Shown: one piece after another, positions 51,607 through 59,741 of the stretch
Position numbering within the stretch: the stretch's first letter is position 1
Layout: the number at the start of each line of letters is the position of its first letter
Assembly: GCA_043747595.1 (NCBI GenBank)
Contig: JAYTOX010000033.1
Location: 1-64,000, forward strand
Reading direction: 5' to 3'
Length of the DNA: 64,000 nt
Origin: JADKIH01 sp043747595
GTDB lineage: Bacteria > Bacteroidota > Bacteroidia > AKYH767-A > 2013-40CM-41-45
Translations under genes and position numbers: made by a program
The notes under the pieces: generated by a model
What the model was told of the DNA's origin: nothing
What the model saw: the letters and a program-made list of their open reading frames with translations, nothing else
Database searches by the model: none

Positions 51607-53874
51607 ATGGCATTTGACTTAGAAATGATCAGAGCAGTCTATTCAGGACTAGCAGGCAAGATTGACACAGCACGTAAAGTTGTAGGACATCCGCTCACAT
51701 TAACAGAGAAAATTCTCTATTCACACTTAACATCAGGTAGTGCGAATGAGTTGTACAAGCGAGGGCAATCGTATGTCGATTTTAATCCGGATCGCGTAGC
51801 AATGCAAGATGCAACAGCGCAAATGGCCTTGCTTCAATTTATGCAAGCCGGTCGTCCTTCAGTTGCCGTTCCTTCTACTGTTCATTGCGACCACCTAATT
51901 CAAGCAAAAGTTGGCGCAACAGACGATTTAACAACAGCATTAGATAAAAACAAAGAAGTGTATGATTTTCTTTCATCCGTTTCGAATAAATATGGAATTG
52001 GTTTTTGGAAACCCGGCGCAGGAATTATTCATCAGGTAATACTTGAGAACTATGCTTTCCCGGGAGGAATGATGATAGGTACCGATTCGCATACAGTAAA
52101 TGCAGGCGGATTAGGAATGATAGCCATAGGTGTAGGCGGTGCAGATGCATGCGATGTAATGGCAGGCTTACCGTGGGAATTAAAATTTCCTAAACTGATT
52201 GGTGTAAAGCTTACCGGTAAATTGAGTGGTTGGACATCGGCAAAAGATATAATTTTAAAAGTTGCAGGTATACTCACTGTTAAAGGTGGTACCGATAAAA
52301 TTGTTGAATATTTTGGTCCGGGGGCTGAGAGTTTAAGCTGCACAGGCAAGGGAACAATTTGTAATATGGGAGCAGAAATTGGAGCAACAACTTCTATCTT
52401 TTGTTACGACAAAAAAATGGGCGACTACTTACGTGGTACCGAAAGAGCAGCAATAGCAGATGCAGCTGATCAAGTTGCAAAACACTTAAGAGGCGACGAT
52501 GAAGTGTATTCTTCGCCGGAAAAATATTTCGATGAAGTTATTGAAATTAATTTGTCAGAATTAGAGCCACATGTAAACGGACCATTCACTCCAGATCTTG
52601 CTTGGCCCATATCAAAATTTGCAGCGGCGGTAAAAGAAAATAACTGGCCACAAGAATTAGAAGTTGGATTAATTGGATCTTGTACTAACTCATCGTACGA
52701 AGATATTTCTCGCGCAGCTTCTTTAGCACAACAAGCAGTAGAAGCGAATATTAAAACCAAAGCAGAATTTACAATTACACCGGGATCAGAGTTAGTTCGG
52801 TTCACAGTAGAACGCGATGGTTATTTAGGTACGTTTGAAAAAATTGGCGGAGTTGTATTAGCGAATGCCTGCGGACCATGTATTGGACAATGGGCACGAC
52901 ACACGAACGATCCGAATAAAAAGAATTCGATCATTACATCTTTCAATAGAAATTTTGCAAAAAGAAATGATGGCAATCCGAATACCCATGCATTTGTTGC
53001 CTCACCGGAGATTGTAACAGCAATGGCAATTGCCGGTGATCTTGGATTCAATCCACTTACCGATTCGCTTACAGCACCTGACGGAACAAAATTTAAATTC
53101 AAAGAACCGGAAGGATTAGAAATGCCATTGAAAGGATTTGCAGTTGAAGATGCAGGCTATCAGGCGCCGGCAGAAGACGGAAGTAAAGTTCAAGTTGCGG
53201 TATCACCAACCTCCGATCGTTTGCAATTATTACAACCATTTGCAGCTTGGGAAGGAAGCGATTTGAAAGGTTTGCGTCTCTTAATCAAGGCAAAGGGAAA
53301 ATGTACGACCGACCATATTTCTATGGCAGGCCCTTGGTTAAAATTCCGTGGTCACTTAGACAACATATCGAATAATATGTTGATTGGAGCAATCAATGCT
53401 TTCAATGATAAATCGGATAACGTAAAAAATTCGTTGACGGGAGAATACGATGGCGTTCCAAAAGTTCAACGAGCATATAAAGCGGCGAAGATTGGAACAA
53501 TTGTAGTAGGTGATGAAAATTATGGCGAAGGTTCATCGAGAGAACATGCGGCGATGGAGCCTCGTCATTTAGGAGTACGTGCTATTTTGGTAAAATCGTT
53601 TGCGCGTATCCACGAAACGAATTTGAAAAAGCAAGGAATGTTGGCCTTGACTTTTGCTAATAAATCTGATTACGATAAAATCAGAGAAGATGATCTATTC
53701 GACATTATCGGATTGACACATTTTGCTCCTGGAAGTCAGATCTCAGTCGTACTTCACCATTCAGATGGAAGCAAAGAAGAGATCAATGTAAACCATTCGT
53801 ATAATGAAAATCAGATTGAGTGGTTCAAAGCGGGAGGAGCCTTAAACATCATTAGAGCGCAAGTAAGCGCATAA
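51607..53874 (+). CDS. Aconitate hydratase, mitochondrial type
   Basis: TCA-cycle enzyme that interconverts citrate and isocitrate through a [4Fe-4S] cluster, 755 residues. The cluster cysteines are in GSCTNSSYEDISRA and NACGPCIGQWARH. The substrate-binding region MIGTDSHTVNAGGLGMIAIGVGGADA and the swivelling domain GDENYGEGSSREHAAMEPRHLGVRAI are complete. Length and sequence match the mitochondrial-type group rather than AcnA (about 890) or AcnB (about 865). It is monocistronic, ended by a strong 20-bp hairpin. Confidence 0.96.
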   Translation: MAFDLEMIRAVYSGLAGKIDTARKVVGHPLTLTEKILYSHLTSGSANELYKRGQSYVDFNPDRVAMQDATAQMALLQFMQAGRPSVAVPSTVHCDHLIQAKVGATDDLTTALDKNKEVYDFLSSVSNKYGIGFWKPGAGIIHQVILENYAFPGGMMIGTDSHTVNAGGLGMIAIGVGGADACDVMAGLPWELKFPKLIGVKLTGKLSGWTSAKDIILKVAGILTVKGGTDKIVEYFGPGAESLSCTGKGTICNMGAEIGATTSIFCYDKKMGDYLRGTERAAIADAADQVAKHLRGDDEVYSSPEKYFDEVIEINLSELEPHVNGPFTPDLAWPISKFAAAVKENNWPQELEVGLIGSCTNSSYEDISRAASLAQQAVEANIKTKAEFTITPGSELVRFTVERDGYLGTFEKIGGVVLANACGPCIGQWARHTNDPNKKNSIITSFNRNFAKRNDGNPNTHAFVASPEIVTAMAIAGDLGFNPLTDSLTAPDGTKFKFKEPEGLEMPLKGFAVEDAGYQAPAEDGSKVQVAVSPTSDRLQLLQPFAAWEGSDLKGLRLLIKAKGKCTTDHISMAGPWLKFRGHLDNISNNMLIGAINAFNDKSDNVKNSLTGEYDGVPKVQRAYKAAKIGTIVVGDENYGEGSSREHAAMEPRHLGVRAILVKSFARIHETNLKKQGMLALTFANKSDYDKIREDDLFDIIGLTHFAPGSQISVVLHHSDGSKEEINVNHSYNENQIEWFKAGGALNIIRAQVSA

Positions 53875-53896
53875 AAAAAGAAGTTCGTTTTTTTAG

Positions 53897-53943
53897 AATG
53901 CTCTTAAAATTTGAAAAAGAAAATTTCAAATTTTAAGAGCATT
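53897..53943 (+). terminator. Strong terminator of the aconitase gene
   Basis: Perfect 20-bp arms (53897-53916 and 53924-53943) around a 7-base loop, followed by GTTTTTTT. The stem begins AATGCTCTT and is AT-rich. Confidence 0.9.
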
Positions 53944-53981
53944 GTTTTTTTATTATCTTCGCCATACTCGGTATTTTACCT

Positions 53982-55370
53982 ATGACAGACTCGAAATCTA
54001 CAGTTTCAATAATTGGTGGTGGTTTTTGTGGAATAATGACATTGGTGCACTTGATAAATAAAAGCAAGTCGCCAATTAAAATTATTTTATTCAATGCCGG
54101 CTATCCACTTGCAAAGGGAATTGCATTTAATACGTACACCGAGGAACATGTGTTGAATGTTGCGTGTTCAAATATGAGTGCTTTTGCAAATGATCCGAAT
54201 CATTTTTTAAATTGGTGTACAACGAAAGAAAATAGTAAGGTCGATTCCGAAAATTTAAGTGCAAGTTATTTACCTAGAAATTTGTATGGCGAATACCTGA
54301 ATGACATTTTCAAAAGTTCACTTGAAAATTGTCCGCCGCATATTGAAGTTGAAATAATTACTGAAGAAGCGGTAAGTGTTAGGAAGGAAGATAATCACTA
54401 CAAAGTTTTTTCGAACACAGGAAAGGAAATTAGAGCTGAAAAAATTGTAATTGCTACAGGCAACCAACCTCCTTCTCCACCCTCACTTAAAGAATCAACA
54501 TTTCTTGAAAGTCCGTTGTACTTTGGAAATCCATGGAACGAGGCAGCTACAAACGATATCCATTCAGAAAAACCAATACTTATTATAGGAACAGGTTTAA
54601 CAATGGTAGATGTTGTTATCGGATTGGAAAATAAAAACTTTCAAGGAAAAATTTATGCACTTTCTCCCAATGGCTTTGAAATTTTATCGCATAAAAAACA
54701 TCATCCTCAAAGAGAAATACTAGACGAACTTTCGCCGCCTTACGAATTAAAAAATTTATTTAAACTTTTCTATAAACACGTTAGAACGGCACGAAGAAAA
54801 GGAGTTTCGGGAGAAGCAGTAGTTGATGCGGTGAGAAGTAAGACACAAGACATCTGGCAAAACTTAACACTGAAAGATAAAAAAAGTTTCATGGCACATT
54901 TACGTCATTTATGGGGCGTTGCTCGACATCGGTTGCCGGAAGATGTACATAAAAGAATTCAGGAACTTATTTCAGCGGAGAAACTTGAGATACTTGCAGG
55001 GAGAATTATCGAGATGAACAGTGACAATACTTTTGCTCAAATAAAAATTAAACAACGTTCGAGTAACAATGAACTGACATTAGAAGTTCAGCGGGTGATA
55101 AATTGTACAGGACCACAGACAGATATTACTAAGTATCGCAGCAAATTATTTCAAAATTTAATTACGCAAGGATTAATCAGAGCAGATGAAATGAATTTAG
55201 GGATAGATGCAACTGAAGAAGGCAAAATTATAGAAAGCGATGGAACAATCAGTGAATCATTATTCACGCTAGGATCGTTGTTAAAAGGTAAGTTGTGGGA
55301 AAGTACAGCAGTACCCGAGTTGCGAGTACAAGCAGAAAGATTGGCAACAATTATTTTAGAGAAGTTGTAA
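53982..55370 (+). CDS. FAD/NAD(P)-binding protein (COG4529-like)
   Basis: A 462-residue cytoplasmic flavoprotein. An N-terminal FAD Rossmann site STVSIIGGGFCGIMTLVHL, LAKGIAFNTYTEEHVLNVACSNMSAFANDPNHFLNWC, the EKIVIATGNQPP strand and a second dinucleotide site ILIIGTGLTMVDVVIGL define the FAD/NAD(P)-binding COG4529 group, related to lysine/ornithine monooxygenases. The physiological substrate is not known. A TATCTTCG near 53954, right after the aconitase terminator, may be its -7 element. Heptamer repeats start 3 bp after its stop codon. Confidence 0.87.
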   Translation: MTDSKSTVSIIGGGFCGIMTLVHLINKSKSPIKIILFNAGYPLAKGIAFNTYTEEHVLNVACSNMSAFANDPNHFLNWCTTKENSKVDSENLSASYLPRNLYGEYLNDIFKSSLENCPPHIEVEIITEEAVSVRKEDNHYKVFSNTGKEIRAEKIVIATGNQPPSPPSLKESTFLESPLYFGNPWNEAATNDIHSEKPILIIGTGLTMVDVVIGLENKNFQGKIYALSPNGFEILSHKKHHPQREILDELSPPYELKNLFKLFYKHVRTARRKGVSGEAVVDAVRSKTQDIWQNLTLKDKKSFMAHLRHLWGVARHRLPEDVHKRIQELISAEKLEILAGRIIEMNSDNTFAQIKIKQRSSNNELTLEVQRVINCTGPQTDITKYRSKLFQNLITQGLIRADEMNLGIDATEEGKIIESDGTISESLFTLGSLLKGKLWESTAVPELRVQAERLATIILEKL

Positions 55371-55373
55371 ATT

Positions 55374-55506
55374 GTAATTCGCGAGTTGAAGGTTGAGAAT
55401 TGTAATTTGTGAGTCGAGGGTCGAGAATTGTTATTCGTGAGTCGAGAATTGAAGGTCGAGAATTGTAATTCGAAGGTGGAGAGTCAAGAGTTGGAATTTG
55501 TAATGC
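55374..55506. repeat. Degenerate heptanucleotide array (GAGAATT / GTAATTC / GTGAGTC / GAAGGTC)
   Basis: Nineteen 7-bp units in phase, starting 3 bp after a stop codon; most fit GNRRNTY. Its units also occur, on the other strand, in the array at 47082-47172. Confidence 0.88.
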
Positions 55507-55534
55507 GAATTTTTCCTGGAAAAATCTGCTGTCT

Positions 55535-55583
55535 TCCGCGGTTTCTGCGGGAGAAAACTATTGGCTCCCGCAGAAACCGCGGA
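55535..55583. repeat. GC-rich perfect 19-bp hairpin
   Basis: Arms 55535-55553 (TCCGCGGTTTCTGCGGGAG) and 55565-55583 are exactly complementary around an 11-base loop, in otherwise AT-rich DNA; an A-run follows. Could be a repetitive palindrome or a terminator read leftward. Confidence 0.8.
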
Positions 55584-55700
55584 GGGCCGCAGAAAAAAAA
55601 TAGATTATTGATTTTTATCAGTTAACTAATTTTGCATCGAATCTCAAATCTCTAGCGTCTAATCACGTTCTTCAATTCCCTCGCTCTTCAAAGGCAGCTC

Positions 55701-55721
55701 CGACGGATTTGTAATCCGTCG
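55701..55721. repeat. 21-bp palindromic repeat (CGACGGATT-TGT-AATCCGTCG)
   Basis: Perfect 9-bp arms with a TGT loop, followed by CTAGTAATT and preceded by CTCTTCAAAGGCAG. Founding copy of a family of at least seven in this window. Confidence 0.85.
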
Positions 55722-55770
55722 CTAGTAATTTCTAGCCACGCTCTTCAAAGAACGCTCCGATGGATTGTTC

Positions 55771-55791
55771 CGATGGATTTGTAATCCGTCG
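55771..55791. repeat. 21-bp palindromic repeat, variant copy
   Basis: CGATGGATT-TGT-AATCCGTCG with one imperfect pair, and the same CTAGTAATT right flank. A truncated copy (CCGATGGATTG) lies just to its left. Confidence 0.8.
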
Positions 55792-55914
55792 CTAGTAATT
55801 TCTAGTCGCGCTTTTCAAAGAACGCTTCAACATTGTTATCAGAAGTTAAAAATTTGCAGCCATCAAACCGAAACTCATATTTTTTCGTACTTTAGATAAA
55901 CAATCCACAACAAA

Positions 55915-56406
55915 ATGAAAAACCTGATTTTTGCCACTGTATTTTCTTTTCTAATTTCACTTTTTGCTTGTGCACAAAACAAAAAGCAGGAAATAAAATC
56001 ATCTATACCTGAGTCTGCTAAAATTATTAAGACAGATGCAGAATGGAAAAAACTCCTTACACCCGAGCAATATTATGTAACGCGCCAAGCAGGAACAGAA
56101 CGACCTTACAAAGGCGAGTACTGGAACAATCATGACAAAGGAACGTACTTCTGTGTTGGCTGCGGATTTCCATTATTCAGTTCCGAAACAAAGTTTGAAT
56201 CGGGTACAGGCTGGCCTAGTTTTTATCAGCCTATGGTAAAAGATAACATATTGGAGAAAACAGATAATACATTAGGCTTTACAAGAACGGAAGTTATCTG
56301 TTCACACTGTGGAGCCCACCTCGGCCACGTTTTCGACGACGGACCACAGCCAACAGGATTGAGATATTGTATGAATTCAGCCGCGTTGAAATTTGTAGGG
56401 AAATAA
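55915..56406 (+). CDS. msrB: Peptide-methionine (R)-S-oxide reductase MsrB, lipoprotein form
   Basis: Repairs oxidised methionine (R-sulfoxide) in proteins. Residues 1-20 are a signal peptide with a lipobox-like LFAC, so the enzyme is probably anchored in the envelope instead of being cytoplasmic. Zn-binding CVGCG and CSHCG pairs, GTGWPSFYQP, GHVFDDGPQPTGLRYCMNSAAL with the resolving and catalytic Cys (RYCMNS) are intact. 163 residues. Stands alone between two repeat-rich spacers. Confidence 0.94.
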   Translation: MKNLIFATVFSFLISLFACAQNKKQEIKSSIPESAKIIKTDAEWKKLLTPEQYYVTRQAGTERPYKGEYWNNHDKGTYFCVGCGFPLFSSETKFESGTGWPSFYQPMVKDNILEKTDNTLGFTRTEVICSHCGAHLGHVFDDGPQPTGLRYCMNSAALKFVGK

Positions 56407-56413
56407 TGAAAAA

Positions 56414-56450
56414 GGAAGAAGGAAGAAGGAAGAAGGAAGAAGGAAGAAGG
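56414..56450. repeat. Heptanucleotide array (GGAAGAA)
   Basis: Five perfect GGAAGAA units plus two bases, starting 7 bp after the msrB stop and running directly into the ATTAATG array. Confidence 0.9.
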
Positions 56451-56499
56451 ATTAATGATTAATGATTAATGATTAATGATTAATGATTAATGATTAATA
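56451..56499. repeat. Heptanucleotide array (ATTAATG)
   Basis: Six perfect ATTAATG units and a seventh ending in A. Same unit as after polX. Confidence 0.9.
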
Positions 56500-56531
56500 G
56501 TTTTTTATTCTAAATTATTCAACACTTGCTC

Positions 56532-56782
56532 CGTCGTATTTATGATTCGTCGCCAGTAATTAAAAGCTACACTCGCGCTTCGACGGATTTGTAATTCGTC
56601 GTGTCAATCCGTCGCCATTAATTAAAAGCTACACTCGCGCTTCGACGGATTTGTAATCCGTCGCTAGTAATTAAACGCCACACTCTTCAAAGGCAGCTTC
56701 GACAGATTTGTAATCCGTTGCTAGTAATTACTAACCACGCTCTTCAAAAAATGCACCGCTCCAGCGGATTTGCAATCCGTCG
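56532..56782. repeat. Cluster of five 21-bp palindromic repeats
   Basis: Copies at 56532-56552 (diverged), 56581-56601, 56643-56663 (perfect), 56700-56720 and 56762-56782, spaced about 50-65 bp, each with the TAATT flank and often CGCTCTTCAAA or ACTCGCGCTT on the left. They fill the spacer to the next gene. Confidence 0.85.
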
Positions 56783-56797
56783 TACACATCAATTAAA

Positions 56798-59053
56798 TCA
56801 TCGTATCACATTTACTTTTCTCGTCACCACATTATTTCCCGATATTAACTGCACACAATAAATTCCTGCTGATAAATTTTCGGTTTGGAAGTCTGCACTT
56901 GAGGAGTTGAGTACTTTCTCAGCAACAATTTTCCCTGTAGAACTTATTAATCTTACCAATGAATTATTTTCAGGAAAAATATTATAGACTTTTAAATGCA
57001 ATATTGAATTCACAGGGTTAGGAAACAATTCCATCGAAGGTTTTACGATTCCAATTTCTTGTACAGAAATGCTTGGATTATGTTGGTACTTCACTTCCAC
57101 CCCACCTGTAGATTGTCCAATAACTAAATCCATCAATCCATCACCATTTAAATCGCCACCACTTACAGTAATATTAAATTTTATTCTGCTGCTTTCCGAA
57201 GTATCAATCACAGTTCCATAATTATTATAGCAGCCATTTACATTTCCTGAAATAGAGTTGTACTTGTATATCAAACCATTTTCATTAGCAACAAACATCC
57301 GTTTACTTCCAAGACTATCATACATAAAAGGAGAAGTAAATCCATCCGGAGTACCCGCCCCTTGAATCACAATACAACCAAGAGTATCATTCGTTGGAAT
57401 ACTATCAAAAATCGGGACGCTAGTTGTTCCGCTATTTTCAAAATAATTAATAAATCCATTTTGTTCACCTATAAGAAGATCATTTAAGCCATCGCCATTC
57501 AAATCATAGATCTGAGGTGTTGCAAATTTCCCAATATCAATTCTTGAATAATAATATTGATCATAAACAAAATTTGAAACTCCCGATCCGCCGGTATTAA
57601 TAAATCGCGCTAAACGACCATCACCAATTCCAAGTATTAAATCCTTATCACCATCGCCATCAAGATCACCAAAAGTTGGAATTATAGGTGAAGCAAAATT
57701 GTATTGATTGATTGCAGCGAGATCACGATCAATCAGATCAAACGCAGGAGCAGTTGTGGTACCTACATTTTTATAATATCTCAACCCAATTTTGTGAGTG
57801 TTAGAACCATTTACAAATTCATCGTAACCTACAACCAAATCGAGTAAACCATCGTTGTCATAATCGTATAGAACAGGGGCTGCACTTTCACCTACATCAA
57901 TCATTTCATTTTGCAAAAAAGAATTTTCTACATACTCGAAAATTGGAACAGCATTCGTTCCAACGTTTTTATAGAACCACATTCCATGAATGTTTTCATT
58001 AAAATTTGGAAAGACTAACAGATCTTTTATCCCATCATTATCTACATCGAGTAAACAATGGTAATGAAAAGCTGCAAAATCGGCAGCAACATCATACGAT
58101 GGGAAACCGGTATCTTGAGAACTCATATCAGCTGCAACATTCGATCCTCCATTTACAATGAGTAGTGAATTAAAAGACGCAACATCACCAATCAAAAGAT
58201 CTTGATCGCCATCGCCATCAATATCCATGATATACATTCCTGAAATTGTATCGTCTAACGGGGCTGCTACACTTTGATCGGAAGAAGGTTGTTCGTATTC
58301 ATCAACCACTGGAGCGCCGGGTCTCCGTTCTCTGCAAGGGCAATGGAAACATCCAACTTGATTTGCGCCACCTATCAATAAAGAGAAATCGCCCCAACAT
58401 CCCGATTCATATTTAAAGTCGAGTGAATCACAAACGCCATAATGCTCCATCGAATAATTTTTATGATAGGCAATTCTACCATCAGGTAAAGAATTATAAC
58501 CTAAAATATCCATGTCACCATCGCCATCAATATCTGCTAATCCCGGAAGCGAAACACCATTCACAAAAATATTTTGTCGAATGACATCAAACGATTCATC
58601 CAAGAAATTATTTACCAAAGTCCATTGCAAGCCATTTCCAGAGGTATAATCATTTCTGTACACAGCCATAGCAGATAAAGAAATTGGTGAAAGAGTAAAG
58701 AGATCTTCTTTACCATCGCAATTGTAGTCGTATAGTAATACCCATTGACTAATTGGAGGAAATTTGTTGTTATAGCTTGGAGCATAATCCCAAGCTTCAC
58801 GATAATTTGTAGAACCGTTGTTAAGGAAAACAGAAATTCTATTATTATGTTTATCAAAAATAAAAATGTCTTTACGTCCATCTCCATTTACATCAATTGA
58901 ATTGACAGAAGGAAAATTAATACCGCCCGACCAAGGATTCTTCAATAAATTACTGCCTTCAGTAACCGGAATCGTATCTATACGATCAAATTTTTGTGCG
59001 CTTGAAGTAAACGTGAGGAATAAAAACAGTACAAATAATTGATAGATCTTCAT
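56798..59053 (-). CDS. T9SS-secreted protein with FG-GAP/VCBS repeats
   Basis: A 751-residue exported protein: signal peptide MKIYQLFVLFLFLTFTSSAQ, then about eight repeats of the FG-GAP/VCBS type with DxDGDGDxDL calcium loops (DVNGDGRKDIFIF, DIDGDGDMDILGY, DIDGDGDQDLLIG, DLDGDGDKDLILG, DLNGDGLNDLLIG), forming an integrin-alpha-like propeller. A small Cys-containing loop (GCFHCPCRERR) occurs near residue 230. The C-terminus is a type A T9SS sorting domain (MELFPNPVNSILHLKVYN, LSAGIYCVQL). Likely cell-surface attached; ligand unknown. A promoter right at the start codon suggests a leaderless mRNA. Confidence 0.88.
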   Translation of the reverse strand: MKIYQLFVLFLFLTFTSSAQKFDRIDTIPVTEGSNLLKNPWSGGINFPSVNSIDVNGDGRKDIFIFDKHNNRISVFLNNGSTNYREAWDYAPSYNNKFPPISQWVLLYDYNCDGKEDLFTLSPISLSAMAVYRNDYTSGNGLQWTLVNNFLDESFDVIRQNIFVNGVSLPGLADIDGDGDMDILGYNSLPDGRIAYHKNYSMEHYGVCDSLDFKYESGCWGDFSLLIGGANQVGCFHCPCRERRPGAPVVDEYEQPSSDQSVAAPLDDTISGMYIMDIDGDGDQDLLIGDVASFNSLLIVNGGSNVAADMSSQDTGFPSYDVAADFAAFHYHCLLDVDNDGIKDLLVFPNFNENIHGMWFYKNVGTNAVPIFEYVENSFLQNEMIDVGESAAPVLYDYDNDGLLDLVVGYDEFVNGSNTHKIGLRYYKNVGTTTAPAFDLIDRDLAAINQYNFASPIIPTFGDLDGDGDKDLILGIGDGRLARFINTGGSGVSNFVYDQYYYSRIDIGKFATPQIYDLNGDGLNDLLIGEQNGFINYFENSGTTSVPIFDSIPTNDTLGCIVIQGAGTPDGFTSPFMYDSLGSKRMFVANENGLIYKYNSISGNVNGCYNNYGTVIDTSESSRIKFNITVSGGDLNGDGLMDLVIGQSTGGVEVKYQHNPSISVQEIGIVKPSMELFPNPVNSILHLKVYNIFPENNSLVRLISSTGKIVAEKVLNSSSADFQTENLSAGIYCVQLISGNNVVTRKVNVIR

Positions 59054-59057
59054 TGGT

Positions 59058-59086
59058 CAAATATAGATAAAGCAAATCCCAAACAA
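59058..59086 (-). promoter_or_regulatory. Promoter abutting the FG-GAP gene start
   Basis: On the minus strand TTG (59086-59084), 18 bases and TATATTTG (59065-59058). The ATG follows 4 bases after the -7 element, so the transcript would start at or next to the start codon. Confidence 0.5.
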
Positions 59087-59223
59087 ACCAATTTACCGAA
59101 AAAATGACAATCTTAAGGCTAAAACAGGATAATGCAGAATGCCAAATTATTTCATAAATTGCGCATTAACCATTCTAACCGGATTTCTATCCGTCGGAAA
59201 AGTTGAATTAATAAAAAAAAATT

Positions 59224-59715
59224 ATGCCTTCATTCGACATCGTAAGTAAGATCGATATTCAAAAATTCGACAATGCAATAAATGTTGCAGTAAAAGAAAT
59301 AAGCACACGATACGATTTCAATCAATCGAAAACGAAATTAGAGTTCGATAAAAAAACGATGCTTGTAAGTATTTTAACAGAAAACGACATGCGGATGAAA
59401 GCTATTGAAGGAATTATTATAGGTCGTGTAATAAAGCAAGGAATAGATGCTCAAGTTCTAGATTTTGGCAAGGAGCTTTATGCTTCTGGGAATATGGTAA
59501 AGAAAGATGTGAAGTTGAAAGAAGGCATAGACAAAGAGATCGCGAAAAAAGTTGTGAAACTTATTAAAGAGAGTGCAAAAAAAGTTCAAGCATCGATTAT
59601 GGATGAGCAAGTACGAGTTACAGGAAAAAAAATTGACGACTTACAAGAAGTTATTGCACTACTCGAAAAATCGGATGTAGGCTTGCCCCTTCAATTTGAA
59701 AATTTCAGAAGTTAA
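59224..59715 (+). CDS. YajQ-family nucleotide-binding protein
   Basis: A 163-residue cytoplasmic protein of the YajQ family, two ferredoxin-like domains. MPSFDIVSKIDIQKFDNAINVAVKEISTRYDF, FGKELYASGNMVKKDVKLKEGIDKEIAKKVVKLIK and IMDEQVRVTGKKIDDLQEVIALL match throughout. In Xanthomonas the homologue binds cyclic di-GMP and acts with a regulator; this has not been shown in Bacteroidota. Followed after 26 bp by a secreted orphan on the same strand. Confidence 0.93.
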   Translation: MPSFDIVSKIDIQKFDNAINVAVKEISTRYDFNQSKTKLEFDKKTMLVSILTENDMRMKAIEGIIIGRVIKQGIDAQVLDFGKELYASGNMVKKDVKLKEGIDKEIAKKVVKLIKESAKKVQASIMDEQVRVTGKKIDDLQEVIALLEKSDVGLPLQFENFRS

Positions 59716-59741
59716 CAGAAAAAGCAAATCCAATTTTTAAA

